NCBI GenBank assembly: GCA_001189075.1
Contig: LFCN01000004.1
Span: forward strand, 1 to 53,646
Direction of reading: 5' to 3'
DNA length: 53,646 bases
Source: Parcubacteria bacterium C7867-004
Lineage (GTDB): Bacteria; Patescibacteria; Paceibacteria; UBA9973; UBA2103
The position numbers and the translations under genes were made by a program. This document shows, in pieces, positions 14,899-23,735 of the stretch. Position 1 is the stretch's first letter; each line of letters starts with the position of its first letter. The notes under the pieces were generated by a model. The model saw only the letters and a list, made by a program, of their open reading frames with translations, was not told where the DNA came from and did not search any database.

Positions 14899-15864
14899 AT
14901 GAAGAACATAGTAACCATCGGCGGGGGGACCGGGACCTTCGTGGTCCTTTCCGGTCTGAGGCGCATTCCTGGCGTCGCTCTTTCGGCTATCGTCACCTCG
15001 GCTGACGATGGAGGCTCTACGGGGCACCTGCGGGACGCCTACGGGTTCCTGCCGGCCGGAGACGCCCGTCAGGCGCTTGTAGCGCTCGCTGAGGACGGGA
15101 ATGTACTGCGTGATCTCTTTGCCTACCGCTTCGAGAAGAGCGACGTCAAAGGGCATAACCTCGGGAATCTCTTCCTAACCGCCCTTACCGATCTGCTCGG
15201 ATCGGATGCAGCTGCGCTCGAAGAGGCGTCTCGGATCCTTCGGGTGTGCGGCACGGTTATCCCGGCGACCGAGGAGGCGACCACGCTCGTCGCGAAGCTT
15301 GCCGACGGCTCCGTACTCAAGAACGAACGGCTCATCGATGATCATGCGCAAGGACGCGCACGCATCGAAGAGCTGGCGCTCGAGAAGAACGCGGCGCTCT
15401 CTCCGGCAGCAAAAGACGCAATTGAGGAAGCCGACCTCATCGTACTTGGACCGGGTGACCTCTACACCTCGAGCATCGCCGCCTTGCTTCCGGACGGCAT
15501 GAAAGAAGCGGTGCAAGCATCGAGGGCGAGGCTCGTCTATGTCGGCAACCTGTTCACGAAAGCCGGACAGACCGAAGGATATACCGCGCGCGATCATGTG
15601 CGCGAGATAGCGCGCTATGCGGGACGCGAGCCGGATGTCATCATCCTGAACGACAACGGGCTCTCGAAGGAAGTGCTCGAGAAGTATGCCGCCGAAGGGG
15701 AGTATCCACCGGTTGATGACTTCCTTCCAACGGACGCCCGGGTGCGCAGGCTCCCGCTCGTGTCCGTGTATGTCGTTCCTGCAGTCGAGAACGATCCGCT
15801 TCCGCGCTCGCTCATCCGTCATGACCCGGCGAAGCTCGCCGCAGCGCTCAGCAAACTTCTCTAA
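14899..15864 (+). CDS. yvcK: YvcK/CofD-like UDP-GlcNAc-binding protein
   Basis: This 321-residue protein matches the YvcK (gluconeogenesis factor) family, which binds UDP-GlcNAc and links carbon metabolism to cell-wall growth in Firmicutes and Actinobacteria. Motifs are NIVTIGGGTGTFVVLSGLR, TSADDGGSTGHLRD, PAGDARQAL, GHNLGNLFLTAL and LGPGDLYTSS. It is placed inside a glycan gene cluster and its stop shares a base with the next ATG (TAATG), which ties it to nucleotide-sugar metabolism here too. The related rapZ and whiA neighbours of Firmicutes are absent. Confidence 0.9.
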   Translation: MKNIVTIGGGTGTFVVLSGLRRIPGVALSAIVTSADDGGSTGHLRDAYGFLPAGDARQALVALAEDGNVLRDLFAYRFEKSDVKGHNLGNLFLTALTDLLGSDAAALEEASRILRVCGTVIPATEEATTLVAKLADGSVLKNERLIDDHAQGRARIEELALEKNAALSPAAKDAIEEADLIVLGPGDLYTSSIAALLPDGMKEAVQASRARLVYVGNLFTKAGQTEGYTARDHVREIARYAGREPDVIILNDNGLSKEVLEKYAAEGEYPPVDDFLPTDARVRRLPLVSVYVVPAVENDPLPRSLIRHDPAKLAAALSKLL

Positions 15865-16736
15865 TGGACTCTCTCCGCATCGGCTTCATCGGGCAGGGAT
15901 GGATCGGCAAGAACTATGCCGACGATTTCGAGGCGCGCGGATACGACATCGTGCGCTACGGACTCGAGCCTGAGTACGCGGGCAATCGAGAGGCGATAGC
16001 CGAGTGCGATATCGTCTTCATTGCGGTACCGACGCCGACGACAGCCGCGGGATTCGACTCGTCCATCGTGCGCTCAACGCTCTCGCTCGTTGGGAAGGGG
16101 AAAATTGCGGTGCTTAAGTCGACCCTGCTCCCGGGAACAACCGAAGAGCTGCATGCCGCGTTCCCCGATATCATTCTCATGAACTCTCCGGAGTTCCTCA
16201 GGGAATCGAATGCGGCGCATGACGCTGCGCACCCGGAACGGAATCTCATCGGCATTCCCGAGGATACGGATAGCTACAAGAACGCTGCCGAGACTGTGCT
16301 ATCCGTACTGCCGAAGGCGCCCTATGCGCGAATCATGAGAGCGCGCGCTGCCGAACTCACGAAGTACGCTGGAAACGTATTCCTTACGCTCAAGGTCGTG
16401 TACGCCAACATGCTGTATGACCTCGCCGCTTCCATGGATATCCCGTACGAGGAAGTGAAGGACGCGCTTGCTGCCGATCCCCGCATAGGTCCGTCGCACC
16501 TGTCTCCGGTCTCGGCCTCCGGGCATACGGACAAAGCGGGCAGGGGAGCAGGCGGTCACTGCTTCATCAAAGACCTCGAGGCGTTCCGCAGACTCTATGC
16601 GGAGAAGGTTGGCGACGAAGAAGGAAAAGAGGTCCTTAGAGCTAACGTCCTGAAGAACAACGCGCTGCTCACGGCATCAGAAAAGGATCTCGATCTGCTT
16701 GAGGGCGTCTACGGTAAAGACGAAGATATCGCATGA
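15864..16736 (+). CDS. short UDP-sugar dehydrogenase-like protein
   Basis: The 290-residue protein resembles the N-terminal and central domains of UDP-glucose/UDP-ManNAc/GDP-mannose dehydrogenases, which oxidise C6 of nucleotide sugars with NAD. It has a Rossmann start IGFIGQGWIGKNY, FIAVPTPTTAAGFD, STLLPGTTEEL, NSPEFLRES, a central helix with ELTKYAGNVFLTLKV, and the catalytic-Cys motif GAGGHCFIKD (near residue 230). Family members usually have about 400 residues; the C-terminal UDP-binding domain of about 120 residues is missing while the gene ends cleanly in an ATGA overlap. Whether it still acts on a nucleotide sugar is uncertain. Confidence 0.75.
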   Translation: MDSLRIGFIGQGWIGKNYADDFEARGYDIVRYGLEPEYAGNREAIAECDIVFIAVPTPTTAAGFDSSIVRSTLSLVGKGKIAVLKSTLLPGTTEELHAAFPDIILMNSPEFLRESNAAHDAAHPERNLIGIPEDTDSYKNAAETVLSVLPKAPYARIMRARAAELTKYAGNVFLTLKVVYANMLYDLAASMDIPYEEVKDALAADPRIGPSHLSPVSASGHTDKAGRGAGGHCFIKDLEAFRRLYAEKVGDEEGKEVLRANVLKNNALLTASEKDLDLLEGVYGKDEDIA

Positions 16737-17242
16737 CCTATTACCTTGATTTCGATCGTACTATGTTCGACACCGAGGCCTTCAAGGAGTGGCTGTGGAA
16801 ACGCGAAGGCACTGAGGATCTTTCTCCGGAGGAACGGGTTCTCGATGCCTATCGAAAGGCTGACGACGGTACGCTCTCGTTCGCACCGGGAGAATTGTCC
16901 CGATTCCTCTACCAGGACGCCGCCGCGTTCCTCAGGGAGAAAGAGAATTCGGTTACGGTTATAACGTACGGCAACAAGGCGCTTCAGGAAGCGAAGACCA
17001 AGAGCGCATTTCACGGGATACCGCGCGTCTCGGTCATGCTTACGGGTGACGTGCGTAAGGGCGTGTTCTTGGCGCCCCATGCGCACCTGCATGCGGGCGC
17101 CGTGCTTGCCGACGACACGCCGCTCGAGCTTGAGATCATAAGCCGGGAATGTCCGGGCCTTGCGCTGTACGAGGTGCGGCGCGATGGGAAAGAAGAGGAC
17201 GGACGCTGGCCGGTCGTTCGATCGCTCTCGGAGCTTCCATGA
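16733..17242 (+). CDS. HAD-like hydrolase
   Basis: A 169-residue protein with the HAD nucleophile motif YLDFDRTMFDT at the N-terminus (DxDxT-like, DFDRT), a threonine-containing strand VTVITYGN, and AVLADDTPLELE as the acidic motif IV. Such proteins are usually phosphatases. It starts in an ATGA overlap with the dehydrogenase-like gene and ends in one with the next GT4 gene. A sugar-phosphate substrate is plausible from context only. Confidence 0.75.
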   Translation: MTYYLDFDRTMFDTEAFKEWLWKREGTEDLSPEERVLDAYRKADDGTLSFAPGELSRFLYQDAAAFLREKENSVTVITYGNKALQEAKTKSAFHGIPRVSVMLTGDVRKGVFLAPHAHLHAGAVLADDTPLELEIISRECPGLALYEVRRDGKEEDGRWPVVRSLSELP

Positions 17243-18264
17243 GACTCCTCGTCGTAACGCAGGTAGTGGATTCTAAGGACTCCGTTCTTGGCGCCTACCA
17301 TGCGTGGCTCCGCGAGCTTGCGAAGCATTTCGAACACATTGAGGTAGTGTGTCTGTTCGAAGGGGAGCATGCGCTTCCCGAGAACGTGCAGGTACACTCG
17401 CTTGGCAAAGAGAAGGCGGTATCTCCTTCATACGTATACGCGTTTCGCTTCATGCGCTTCGCGTGGTCGCTCCGGAATCAGTATGACTCGGTGCTCGTAC
17501 ATATGAATCAGGAATACATCCTCCTTGCGGGGGTGCTCTGGAAGTTTCTCGGGAAGCCGATATATCTCTGGCGCAATCACTTTGCGGGATCCTGGCTCAC
17601 CGATGTTGCTGCCGCTTTCTGTACGAAGGTCTACTGCACTTCGAAGCATTCCTATACCGCCAAGTACCGGAAGACCGAACTCATGCCGGTAGGCGTTAAT
17701 CTTGAGCGGTTTACGCAGACAGCATCGGTACGGAGAGAGCCAAAGTCCATTCTCTTTCTTGCGCGCATTGCGCCGTCGAAGCGCCCCGACGTATTGATCG
17801 AGGCACTCGGCATCCTTCTCGCAAAAGGGGTGAGCTTCGTCGCCTCGGTATACGGGTCCGCGCTCCCTGCCGATGCTGCGTACCTCGAGAACCTCAAGTC
17901 CAGAGTCGAGATTCTCGGTCTCCATGACCGCGTGAGGTTCTATCCGAGCGTACCGAACGAAAAGACGCCCGAGGTATTCCAGGCGCACGAGCTATTCGTG
18001 AACTGCTCGCCGAGCGGCATGTTCGATAAGACGCTGTTCGAAGCGGCGGCTTCTGGGTGCCTCGTGCTTGCCGCAAGTGAGGACTGGCGTGATCACGCAG
18101 GGGAGGCGGCCTGGTTCGATGGAACGAGCGAAGGGCTTGCCGACCGGCTTTCAGAGGTCCTTACGACAAGCGAGGCGTTTGAAGCGGCTGAGGCTGAGTC
18201 GCACAGCCTCGCGTCTCTGGGCTCGGCACTCGCCGCATCGATTGGGGCCTCGGGGCAGTTATAG
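17239..18264 (+). CDS. GT4 family glycosyltransferase
   Basis: A 341-residue GT-B protein starting MRLLVVTQVVDSKDSVLG. The donor half shows LFLARIAPSKRPDVLIEAL and SVYGSALPADAAYLENL. At the EX7E site the sequence reads PSGMFDKTLFEAAASG, so the first Glu is replaced by Gly while the second is kept, which could weaken or alter donor binding. The ATG at 17239 is chosen from the ATGA overlap with the HAD gene; a longer frame upstream is only an overlap artefact. Confidence 0.85.
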   Translation: MRLLVVTQVVDSKDSVLGAYHAWLRELAKHFEHIEVVCLFEGEHALPENVQVHSLGKEKAVSPSYVYAFRFMRFAWSLRNQYDSVLVHMNQEYILLAGVLWKFLGKPIYLWRNHFAGSWLTDVAAAFCTKVYCTSKHSYTAKYRKTELMPVGVNLERFTQTASVRREPKSILFLARIAPSKRPDVLIEALGILLAKGVSFVASVYGSALPADAAYLENLKSRVEILGLHDRVRFYPSVPNEKTPEVFQAHELFVNCSPSGMFDKTLFEAAASGCLVLAASEDWRDHAGEAAWFDGTSEGLADRLSEVLTTSEAFEAAEAESHSLASLGSALAASIGASGQL

Positions 18265-18273
18265 AGCCTATGG

Positions 18274-18279
18274 TACCCT
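18274..18279 (+). promoter_or_regulatory. -10 box, leaderless 18288 gene
   Basis: TACCCT ends 8 nt before the ATG at 18288. It favours this start over the in-frame ATG at 18270. Confidence 0.55.
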
Positions 18280-18287
18280 CATCCGAC

Positions 18288-20348
18288 ATGACCTCACCAA
18301 AAATCGTCATAACCGGCGGGCTCGGTTTTATCTTCTCCTATGTCACCGAACACTTCGTAAAAAAGGGGTGGCAGGTGGTCGTCATCGACAATCTATCGGC
18401 CGGTTCAAATCCCGAGATAATCGACGGCTCCTTTGTGCATCACAACGTCCACACCAGCAATCCGGACATGGTCGATCTTATCGTGAAGGAGAATCCCGAC
18501 TATCTCATCCATGCGGCCGCCATAACCGACGTCGACTACTCGACACTCGAGCCGTACCGCACGATGACGAAGAATACGATCGGCATGCTCAATGCGTTCG
18601 AAGCGGCGCGCCGTCTCCCGAACCTGCAGAAGTTCATGTATGTCGCAACCGACGAGGTGTACGGGGAGTGCGAGCATCCGATGACGGAAGAGGACCTCAT
18701 CCAGCCGAAGAACCCGTACTCTGCCTCCAAAGCGGTCGGCTCGCTGGTACGCATTGCGTACGAGAACACGTTCCCAGAACTCAAAGGAAAGACGGTAGAG
18801 ACCCGCATGTGCAATATCTTCGGTGGGCGTCAGGACACACGCAAGATCATGCCGCAGATAAAGAAGAGCCTTGAAGAAGGGTATTCGATCCCGCTGCATC
18901 ATGACGGGGTGGGATATCGCGAGTATATGTACGTGAAGAATATTCCGTCGGCAGTAGAGCTCGCGCTGCGAGAGGGCACCGGCGTCTACAACATCTCGCT
19001 CGGAGATGGGCTTACGGTGCGTGAGCTCATCAAGCGGGCAGAACAGCTTACGGGGAAGAAGGTAACGACGCATGAGGCAGATCGTCCGGGTATGGACCGC
19101 AAGTACCAGGCGGATTCGACTCGCTTCAAGGAACTCGGCTGGAAGCCGCTCTATACTTTTGATGAGGGACTCAAGGAATACCTAACCGAGAACGAGCATG
19201 CCCACGAGAAGCGCTCTATCGTCATTGGGACCAACGACATGCTGATGGGCGGCGTGCAACGCCTCGTTATCGATCAGCTAAATGCGATCAATCAGAGCGT
19301 ATTTGATGTGCACCTCATCGTGCTCATGGAGTTCTCCGGGAAGGCGACCTTTGATGACCTTATCCCCGACGGCGTGCACGTGCACCGCATGCGCTTCAAC
19401 GGGTTCAAGGATATTTCCGCATGGCAGAAACTCTTCCGCACTCTGAAGCGCATTAATCCGAGCGTCGTTAAAACGGCAACCTTTTTCAGCAATACCGTAT
19501 TCCTCGCACTCAAGCCCTTCTTCAAGTACGAGGTTATCGCAGCCGAGCATAATACGGTGCGCATGAAGCCGTACAGCCAGCGTCTCGTTGATCAGCTCCT
19601 TCTTCCGCGCGCGTTCACAATAGCGGCAGACTCCAAGGCGGTGGCAGATTTCGTCGAAGAGACGGAACATATCGATCGAAAGCATTTCACGGTGCTCTAT
19701 AACGGTGTTGATCTCGACGCAATTGCGAGCGCCGAGCAGGAGTATGCCCCGAGGCGCACTTCGTTGCGAGCAGAGTACGGCATACCCGAAGACGCGTTCG
19801 TTATCCTGAGCGTTGGGAGGCTCGTGCATCAGAAGAACCCGCAATTGATGCTCGAGGGATTCGCGAAGTTCAGCGAACTTGAAGCAAACGCCTACCTAGT
19901 TGTAGCGGGGGATGGGAAGGAGCGGAAGGATCTCGAACGAATAGCAACCGAGAAGGGGATCCTCGATCGTGTCCGGTTCCTGGGCGAACACCGGGGCGTA
20001 CATGCGCTCTATGCGATGTCGGATGTATTCCTCCTCACGTCGAGGCACGAGGGCTTCTGTATTGCCGCCATGGAAGGGCTCGCATTCGGTCTGCCGCTCA
20101 TATCGACGCGGGTGGCCGGTGTCACCGAATACCTCGAAGAAGGAGTGAACGGTCTGTTCATTGAAGCTAGTCCAGATGACGTTGCTCGAGCACTCGAACA
20201 GATCCGGAAGCTTCCCGCATCCGAGCGCGAACGTTATGCGCTCGCAGGAAAGGAGACTGCGAGCGGGTACAGCATCAAGCGGTACTCTGAAGAGTTCATG
20301 GTGCTTGTGAAGCGTATCGTCGGCGGTATGGATTATGAGAACGAATAG
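18288..20348 (+). CDS. SDR dehydratase-GT4 glycosyltransferase fusion
   Basis: A 686-residue two-enzyme fusion. Residues 1-305 resemble dTDP-glucose 4,6-dehydratase (RmlB) and related SDRs: IVITGGLGFIFSYV (NAD binding), HAAAITDVDYS, VATDEVYGE and YSASKA (YxxxK). After a short charged linker, residues 315-686 form a complete GT4 enzyme with GTNDMLMGGVQRLVID, ILSVGRLVHQKNPQLMLEG, VVAGDGKERKDLE and the EX7E SRHEGFCIAAMEGLAFG. Joining sugar modification to transfer could channel the modified nucleotide sugar. The NAD motif has Phe-Ser where Gly-Ser is usual. The stop overlaps the next gene by 14 nt. Confidence 0.85.
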   Translation: MTSPKIVITGGLGFIFSYVTEHFVKKGWQVVVIDNLSAGSNPEIIDGSFVHHNVHTSNPDMVDLIVKENPDYLIHAAAITDVDYSTLEPYRTMTKNTIGMLNAFEAARRLPNLQKFMYVATDEVYGECEHPMTEEDLIQPKNPYSASKAVGSLVRIAYENTFPELKGKTVETRMCNIFGGRQDTRKIMPQIKKSLEEGYSIPLHHDGVGYREYMYVKNIPSAVELALREGTGVYNISLGDGLTVRELIKRAEQLTGKKVTTHEADRPGMDRKYQADSTRFKELGWKPLYTFDEGLKEYLTENEHAHEKRSIVIGTNDMLMGGVQRLVIDQLNAINQSVFDVHLIVLMEFSGKATFDDLIPDGVHVHRMRFNGFKDISAWQKLFRTLKRINPSVVKTATFFSNTVFLALKPFFKYEVIAAEHNTVRMKPYSQRLVDQLLLPRAFTIAADSKAVADFVEETEHIDRKHFTVLYNGVDLDAIASAEQEYAPRRTSLRAEYGIPEDAFVILSVGRLVHQKNPQLMLEGFAKFSELEANAYLVVAGDGKERKDLERIATEKGILDRVRFLGEHRGVHALYAMSDVFLLTSRHEGFCIAAMEGLAFGLPLISTRVAGVTEYLEEGVNGLFIEASPDDVARALEQIRKLPASERERYALAGKETASGYSIKRYSEEFMVLVKRIVGGMDYENE

Positions 20349-21132
20349 CCGTCCAGTGCAGGATTTCGTCTGGTCCGTGCTTCATACGCTGGCGCGTATC
20401 GTTCCTCATCAACCGAGAATGACGGTACTCATGTATCACGCCATAACGGAGGCGGACGGATTCTTCGCAGTGTCTCCGAACGACTTTGATGCACAGATGA
20501 AGTATGTCCGTGCACATGCCGAGCCGGTTACGCTCGCGCAAGCCTTCGAGCATGCGCAGGGGAACCGGGTGAAGCGGGACAGCGTCGCGGTTACCTTTGA
20601 CGACGGATATCTTGATTTCAGTACGCACGCACTCGAGGTGCTCAAACGAGAAGGCATACCCGCTACCGTGTTCGTGCTCGGCGATGCTCCCGATCGGAAG
20701 GAGCTCGGCAATGACCTGGTGCTCATGAACGCTGATCAGGTACGATCGCTTTCTAAAGAACCGCTCGTCGCTATCGAGAGTCACGCGCTCTCGCATCGGA
20801 AACTGAAGCATCTTACTCCCGCAGAGCTCATGCATGAGCTTACGGAGTCTCGTCGACTCATTGAAGAGCGGACCGGTACGAAGCCAGTCTACATCGCGTA
20901 CCCGAAGGGAAGTTATAACGGACCAGTTATCGAGGCCGTGAAGAAGGCGGGATACGAAGGCGCCTGTTCGGTTATCGAACGTGGGGTGCGGCCTGGTGAT
21001 GAGGTGTTTGCGCTCCCACGTGTGCAAGTGGATCGTTCAACGACGCTTGCGCTATTCGCGGCGAAGCTGTCGCTTGCGGCTGATTGGTACTATGCGCTTT
21101 GGTTGTTCGCGAAGCGTCTACGAGGGAAATAA
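20335..21132 (+). CDS. polysaccharide deacetylase (NodB/CE4)
   Basis: A 265-residue protein with a NodB homology domain: MTVLMYHAIT, the metal-binding TFDDGYLDF (catalytic Asp-Asp), ESHALSHRKLKHL (HxxxH-type metal ligands) and AYPKGSYNG. CE4 enzymes remove N- or O-acetyl groups from polysaccharides. No clear signal peptide is seen, though residues 8-22 are moderately hydrophobic, so its location is open. It overlaps the SDR-GT fusion gene, implying coupled expression within the glycan locus. Confidence 0.85.
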   Translation: MRTNSRPVQDFVWSVLHTLARIVPHQPRMTVLMYHAITEADGFFAVSPNDFDAQMKYVRAHAEPVTLAQAFEHAQGNRVKRDSVAVTFDDGYLDFSTHALEVLKREGIPATVFVLGDAPDRKELGNDLVLMNADQVRSLSKEPLVAIESHALSHRKLKHLTPAELMHELTESRRLIEERTGTKPVYIAYPKGSYNGPVIEAVKKAGYEGACSVIERGVRPGDEVFALPRVQVDRSTTLALFAAKLSLAADWYYALWLFAKRLRGK

Positions 21133-21134
21133 GC

Positions 21135-21140
21135 TACTAT
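21135..21140 (+). promoter_or_regulatory. -10 box, leaderless 21147 gene
   Basis: TACTAT ends 6 nt before the ATG at 21147 and decides this start over a longer upstream frame. Confidence 0.6.
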
Positions 21141-21146
21141 AGCCGT

Positions 21147-21797
21147 ATGTTTTTCACGCTTTGGAAGCTTGTTGCGCAGGGGAAGACGCCGCTCCGGGCG
21201 CTTATGAACCTTGCCCTCAGGGACCATACCCTTTCCCCGGGTATCACGGTTGATCTGGGAGGCGGGAATAATCCGAGCTATCTCGGGTACCTGAAGGGCG
21301 TCGAAGCTACGACATTCGTGAACCTCGATACGCAGTTTGGTGAGGGAGCAAACGCCGCCATCGATTTCGAGAAGGACGCGCTTCCGTATGAGGACGGGTC
21401 GGTCGATCAGGTGCTCATGCTCAACATCCTCGAGCATATCTACAATCACCGGTTCTTCGTCGGGGAATCCTTCCGCATCCTCAAGCCAGGGAAGACCGTT
21501 ATCGGATTCGTCCCGTTCCTCATCAACTATCATGCGGATCCGCATGATTACTTCCGCTATACGCATGAGGCTCTGGAGCGCATCTTCACCGATGCCGGCT
21601 TCAAGAGTGTCGACATCCGCACGCTTGGTGGCGGCCCGTTTCTCCTTAATTTCAATACCATAGCCTGCTTCGTGCCTCGACAGATCACAATGCTCTTGTG
21701 GCCCTTCTATTACGCCCTCGATGTTCTCGTACTACGCTTACGACCGGCGCTCCGCAAGCGGTTCCCGCTCGGGTACATATTCGTGCTCACCAAATAG
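21147..21797 (+). CDS. class I SAM-dependent methyltransferase
   Basis: This 216-residue protein has a SAM-binding motif I variant VDLGGGNNPSYLGY, an acidic motif II region (FVNLDTQFG), LPYEDGSVDQVLMLNILEH as motif IV and FRILKPGKTVIGFVP as post-motif. This is the pattern of small-molecule and glycan-associated type 11 methyltransferases. A hydrophobic stretch near residues 175-200 may associate with the membrane. It probably decorates a sugar of the glycan; the acceptor is unknown. Confidence 0.8.
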   Translation: MFFTLWKLVAQGKTPLRALMNLALRDHTLSPGITVDLGGGNNPSYLGYLKGVEATTFVNLDTQFGEGANAAIDFEKDALPYEDGSVDQVLMLNILEHIYNHRFFVGESFRILKPGKTVIGFVPFLINYHADPHDYFRYTHEALERIFTDAGFKSVDIRTLGGGPFLLNFNTIACFVPRQITMLLWPFYYALDVLVLRLRPALRKRFPLGYIFVLTK

Positions 21798-21800
21798 TCT

Positions 21801-22640
21801 ATGGAGAAGATCCCGTGTTCGGTAGCGATGCTCACGTTCAATTCAGAGAAGACGCTCAGGCGCGCGCTCGAGAGCGTAAAGGACTTTGATGACATCGTAC
21901 TGTGCGATGGCGGCTCGACCGACGGGACGCACGCGATCGCACAAGAGTACGGTGCGCGCATCGTTCCGCAGGATGCGAAGTACTTGTATCCGGAGGGTGG
22001 ACTCGCCGATGGGGGAGGGGCACGCAATCAGATGATGCAGGCGACGAAGTACGATTGGTACCTTTGGATTGATTCCGATGAGAGTGTGTCGCCGGAACTA
22101 CGTGCTGATGTTGCGCGCATAGCGAGTACTCCCCTCAAGGAGGGTGACCCGCTCGCGTACCGCATCCCGATACGTATCCTCATCGACGATCGTCTCATCA
22201 AGTACTCGTCGAACTATCCGGGCTACCAGTTCCGTTTCTTCAACAAGACAAGCGGAGGGCATCTTGCGCGCCGGGCGCATAATCGCATCGAGTTCAATCC
22301 CGGCACGGTTATCGGTACGCTCGCCACTTCCTGGTACGTGTACGTGGACAGTCGCGACATCCATATCCTCGGCGGTCCCTGGAAACACTACCGCAGGGTT
22401 GAGATCGAGGAAGCCTGTAAGCGCACGTTCCCTGACTTCATGCGCTACATTGTCTGGTTCCATTTCCGTGCGTCCGCCGGCATGTTCCTACGGGCCCTGC
22501 GGAACTACCTGCTCCACGGATTCCGAGACACGATGCCCATTGAGGCTGAGCTTGCCCGTATCCTTTCGCCCCTCGTACTCATCGTTAACTCGAGCATATG
22601 CAAGGTGGGAAGGATATTTAGTCCGAAACGCGCCTTGTAA
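21801..22640 (+). CDS. GT2 family glycosyltransferase
   Basis: A 279-residue GT-A enzyme: SVAMLTFNSEKTLRRAL at the N-terminus, IVLCDGGSTDGTHAIA (nucleotide-sugar binding), and WYLWIDSDESVSPEL with the metal-binding DxD. This pattern resembles the WaaE/KdtX-like GT2 group that adds a sugar to core or surface glycans. The ATG is 3 nt after the preceding stop, so translation is probably coupled. The C-terminal region (residues 200-270) is amphipathic and may bind the membrane. Confidence 0.87.
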   Translation: MEKIPCSVAMLTFNSEKTLRRALESVKDFDDIVLCDGGSTDGTHAIAQEYGARIVPQDAKYLYPEGGLADGGGARNQMMQATKYDWYLWIDSDESVSPELRADVARIASTPLKEGDPLAYRIPIRILIDDRLIKYSSNYPGYQFRFFNKTSGGHLARRAHNRIEFNPGTVIGTLATSWYVYVDSRDIHILGGPWKHYRRVEIEEACKRTFPDFMRYIVWFHFRASAGMFLRALRNYLLHGFRDTMPIEAELARILSPLVLIVNSSICKVGRIFSPKRAL

Positions 22641-22663
22641 CCTCATACCCAGCTTGCTACGTT
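22635..22663 (+). promoter_or_regulatory. promoter, leaderless 22674 gene
   Basis: TTGTAA (22635-22640, overlapping the upstream stop), 17-bp spacer, TACGTT (22658-22663), then 10 nt to the ATG. Confidence 0.6.
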
Positions 22664-22673
22664 ATCTACATAT

Positions 22674-23735
22674 ATGGACCAACTCGACCCCCACGCTCGC
22701 TACGCTTCTGAGATAGAAGGAAAGACCATACTCATAACTGGTGGTACGGGCTCGTTCGGTACGGCCGTAACCGAGGCGCTCCTCAAGTACCAGCCCAAAA
22801 AGGTCATCGTGTTCAGTCGGGATGAGCAGAAGCAGTTCGATATGGGGAACCGCTTCGATGATCCCCGTCTCGCATTCGTGATCGGCGACGTACGCGACCG
22901 CCAGACGGTCGACTACGCTATGGAAGGCGTCGATTACGTATTCCATGCAGCCGCTCTAAAGCAGGTGGTGACCGGAGAATTCTTCCCGCACGAGCTCGTG
23001 AAGACGAATGTGCTCGGGAGCCATAACGTGATTCACAGCGCTATTGATCACAATGTTGCGCGCGTCGTCGTACTCTCAAGCGACAAAGCGAGCAATCCAA
23101 TTTGCGTGATGGGTATGACTAAGGCACTCATGGAGCGCACGATGATCGCTGCCGCCGCGAGTCGCGGAAAAGGAAAGACGGTGGTCTGCGCGACGCGCTA
23201 CGGGAATGTCCTCTATACACGGGGCTCCGTCGTTCCGCACCTCATTGGTCGAATCAAGCAAGGAAAATCACTCACCGTGACGGATCCAGCGATGACCCGT
23301 TTCTTCATGACCCTTACCGAGTCGCTCGATCTCGTACTGTTCGCACTTACGAGCGGCAAGCCGGGAGAGATCTATGTACGCAAAGCACCGGTTACCACTA
23401 TTGAGAACCTGGTTGCGGCAATTAGCGAGATATTCGAATATGACCAACCGATCGAGGAGATTGGTGTACGGCCCGGTGAAAAGGTGGAAGAGTATCTTAT
23501 CTCGCGCGAAGAGCGTCTGCGCGCCATCGATCACGGTGACTACTACAGCATCACCCCCGAGATACTCGGAGAAGAGTTCCCGGCATACTACTTCAAGGGA
23601 GAGGTCGAGACCCAGATCCCGCCGGAAGGATACAATTCGGCAAACGCAAAGCAGCTCACCAAGGATGAGGTGAAGGAGATGTTGCTCGCCCTGCCGGAAT
23701 TCGCAATCGAGCTCGCTGCCTATCGGAAGCAATGA
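22674..23735 (+). CDS. CapE-like UDP-GlcNAc 4,6-dehydratase
   Basis: A 353-residue extended SDR of the polysaccharide-biosynthesis (CapE/FlaA1/PseB) family. Motifs are ILITGGTGSFGTAV, VFSRDEQKQFDM, FHAAALKQV, LSSDKASNP and VMGMTKALMER. As in CapE, Met replaces the catalytic Tyr of YxxxK (MGMTK). Such enzymes convert UDP-GlcNAc to 4-keto-6-deoxy sugars, precursors of FucNAc, QuiNAc or pseudaminic acid. The C-terminal part (EEIGVRPGEKVEEYLI) is also family-typical. It starts a small transcription unit with the overlapping GT4 gene. Confidence 0.88.
   Translation: MDQLDPHARYASEIEGKTILITGGTGSFGTAVTEALLKYQPKKVIVFSRDEQKQFDMGNRFDDPRLAFVIGDVRDRQTVDYAMEGVDYVFHAAALKQVVTGEFFPHELVKTNVLGSHNVIHSAIDHNVARVVVLSSDKASNPICVMGMTKALMERTMIAAAASRGKGKTVVCATRYGNVLYTRGSVVPHLIGRIKQGKSLTVTDPAMTRFFMTLTESLDLVLFALTSGKPGEIYVRKAPVTTIENLVAAISEIFEYDQPIEEIGVRPGEKVEEYLISREERLRAIDHGDYYSITPEILGEEFPAYYFKGEVETQIPPEGYNSANAKQLTKDEVKEMLLALPEFAIELAAYRKQ

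Noticed and set aside
18068..18874. 268-codon plus-strand frame, rich in Arg
   Set aside because: It overlaps a GT4 gene and the SDR part of the fusion in another frame; the Arg/His-rich composition is typical of a shadow frame.
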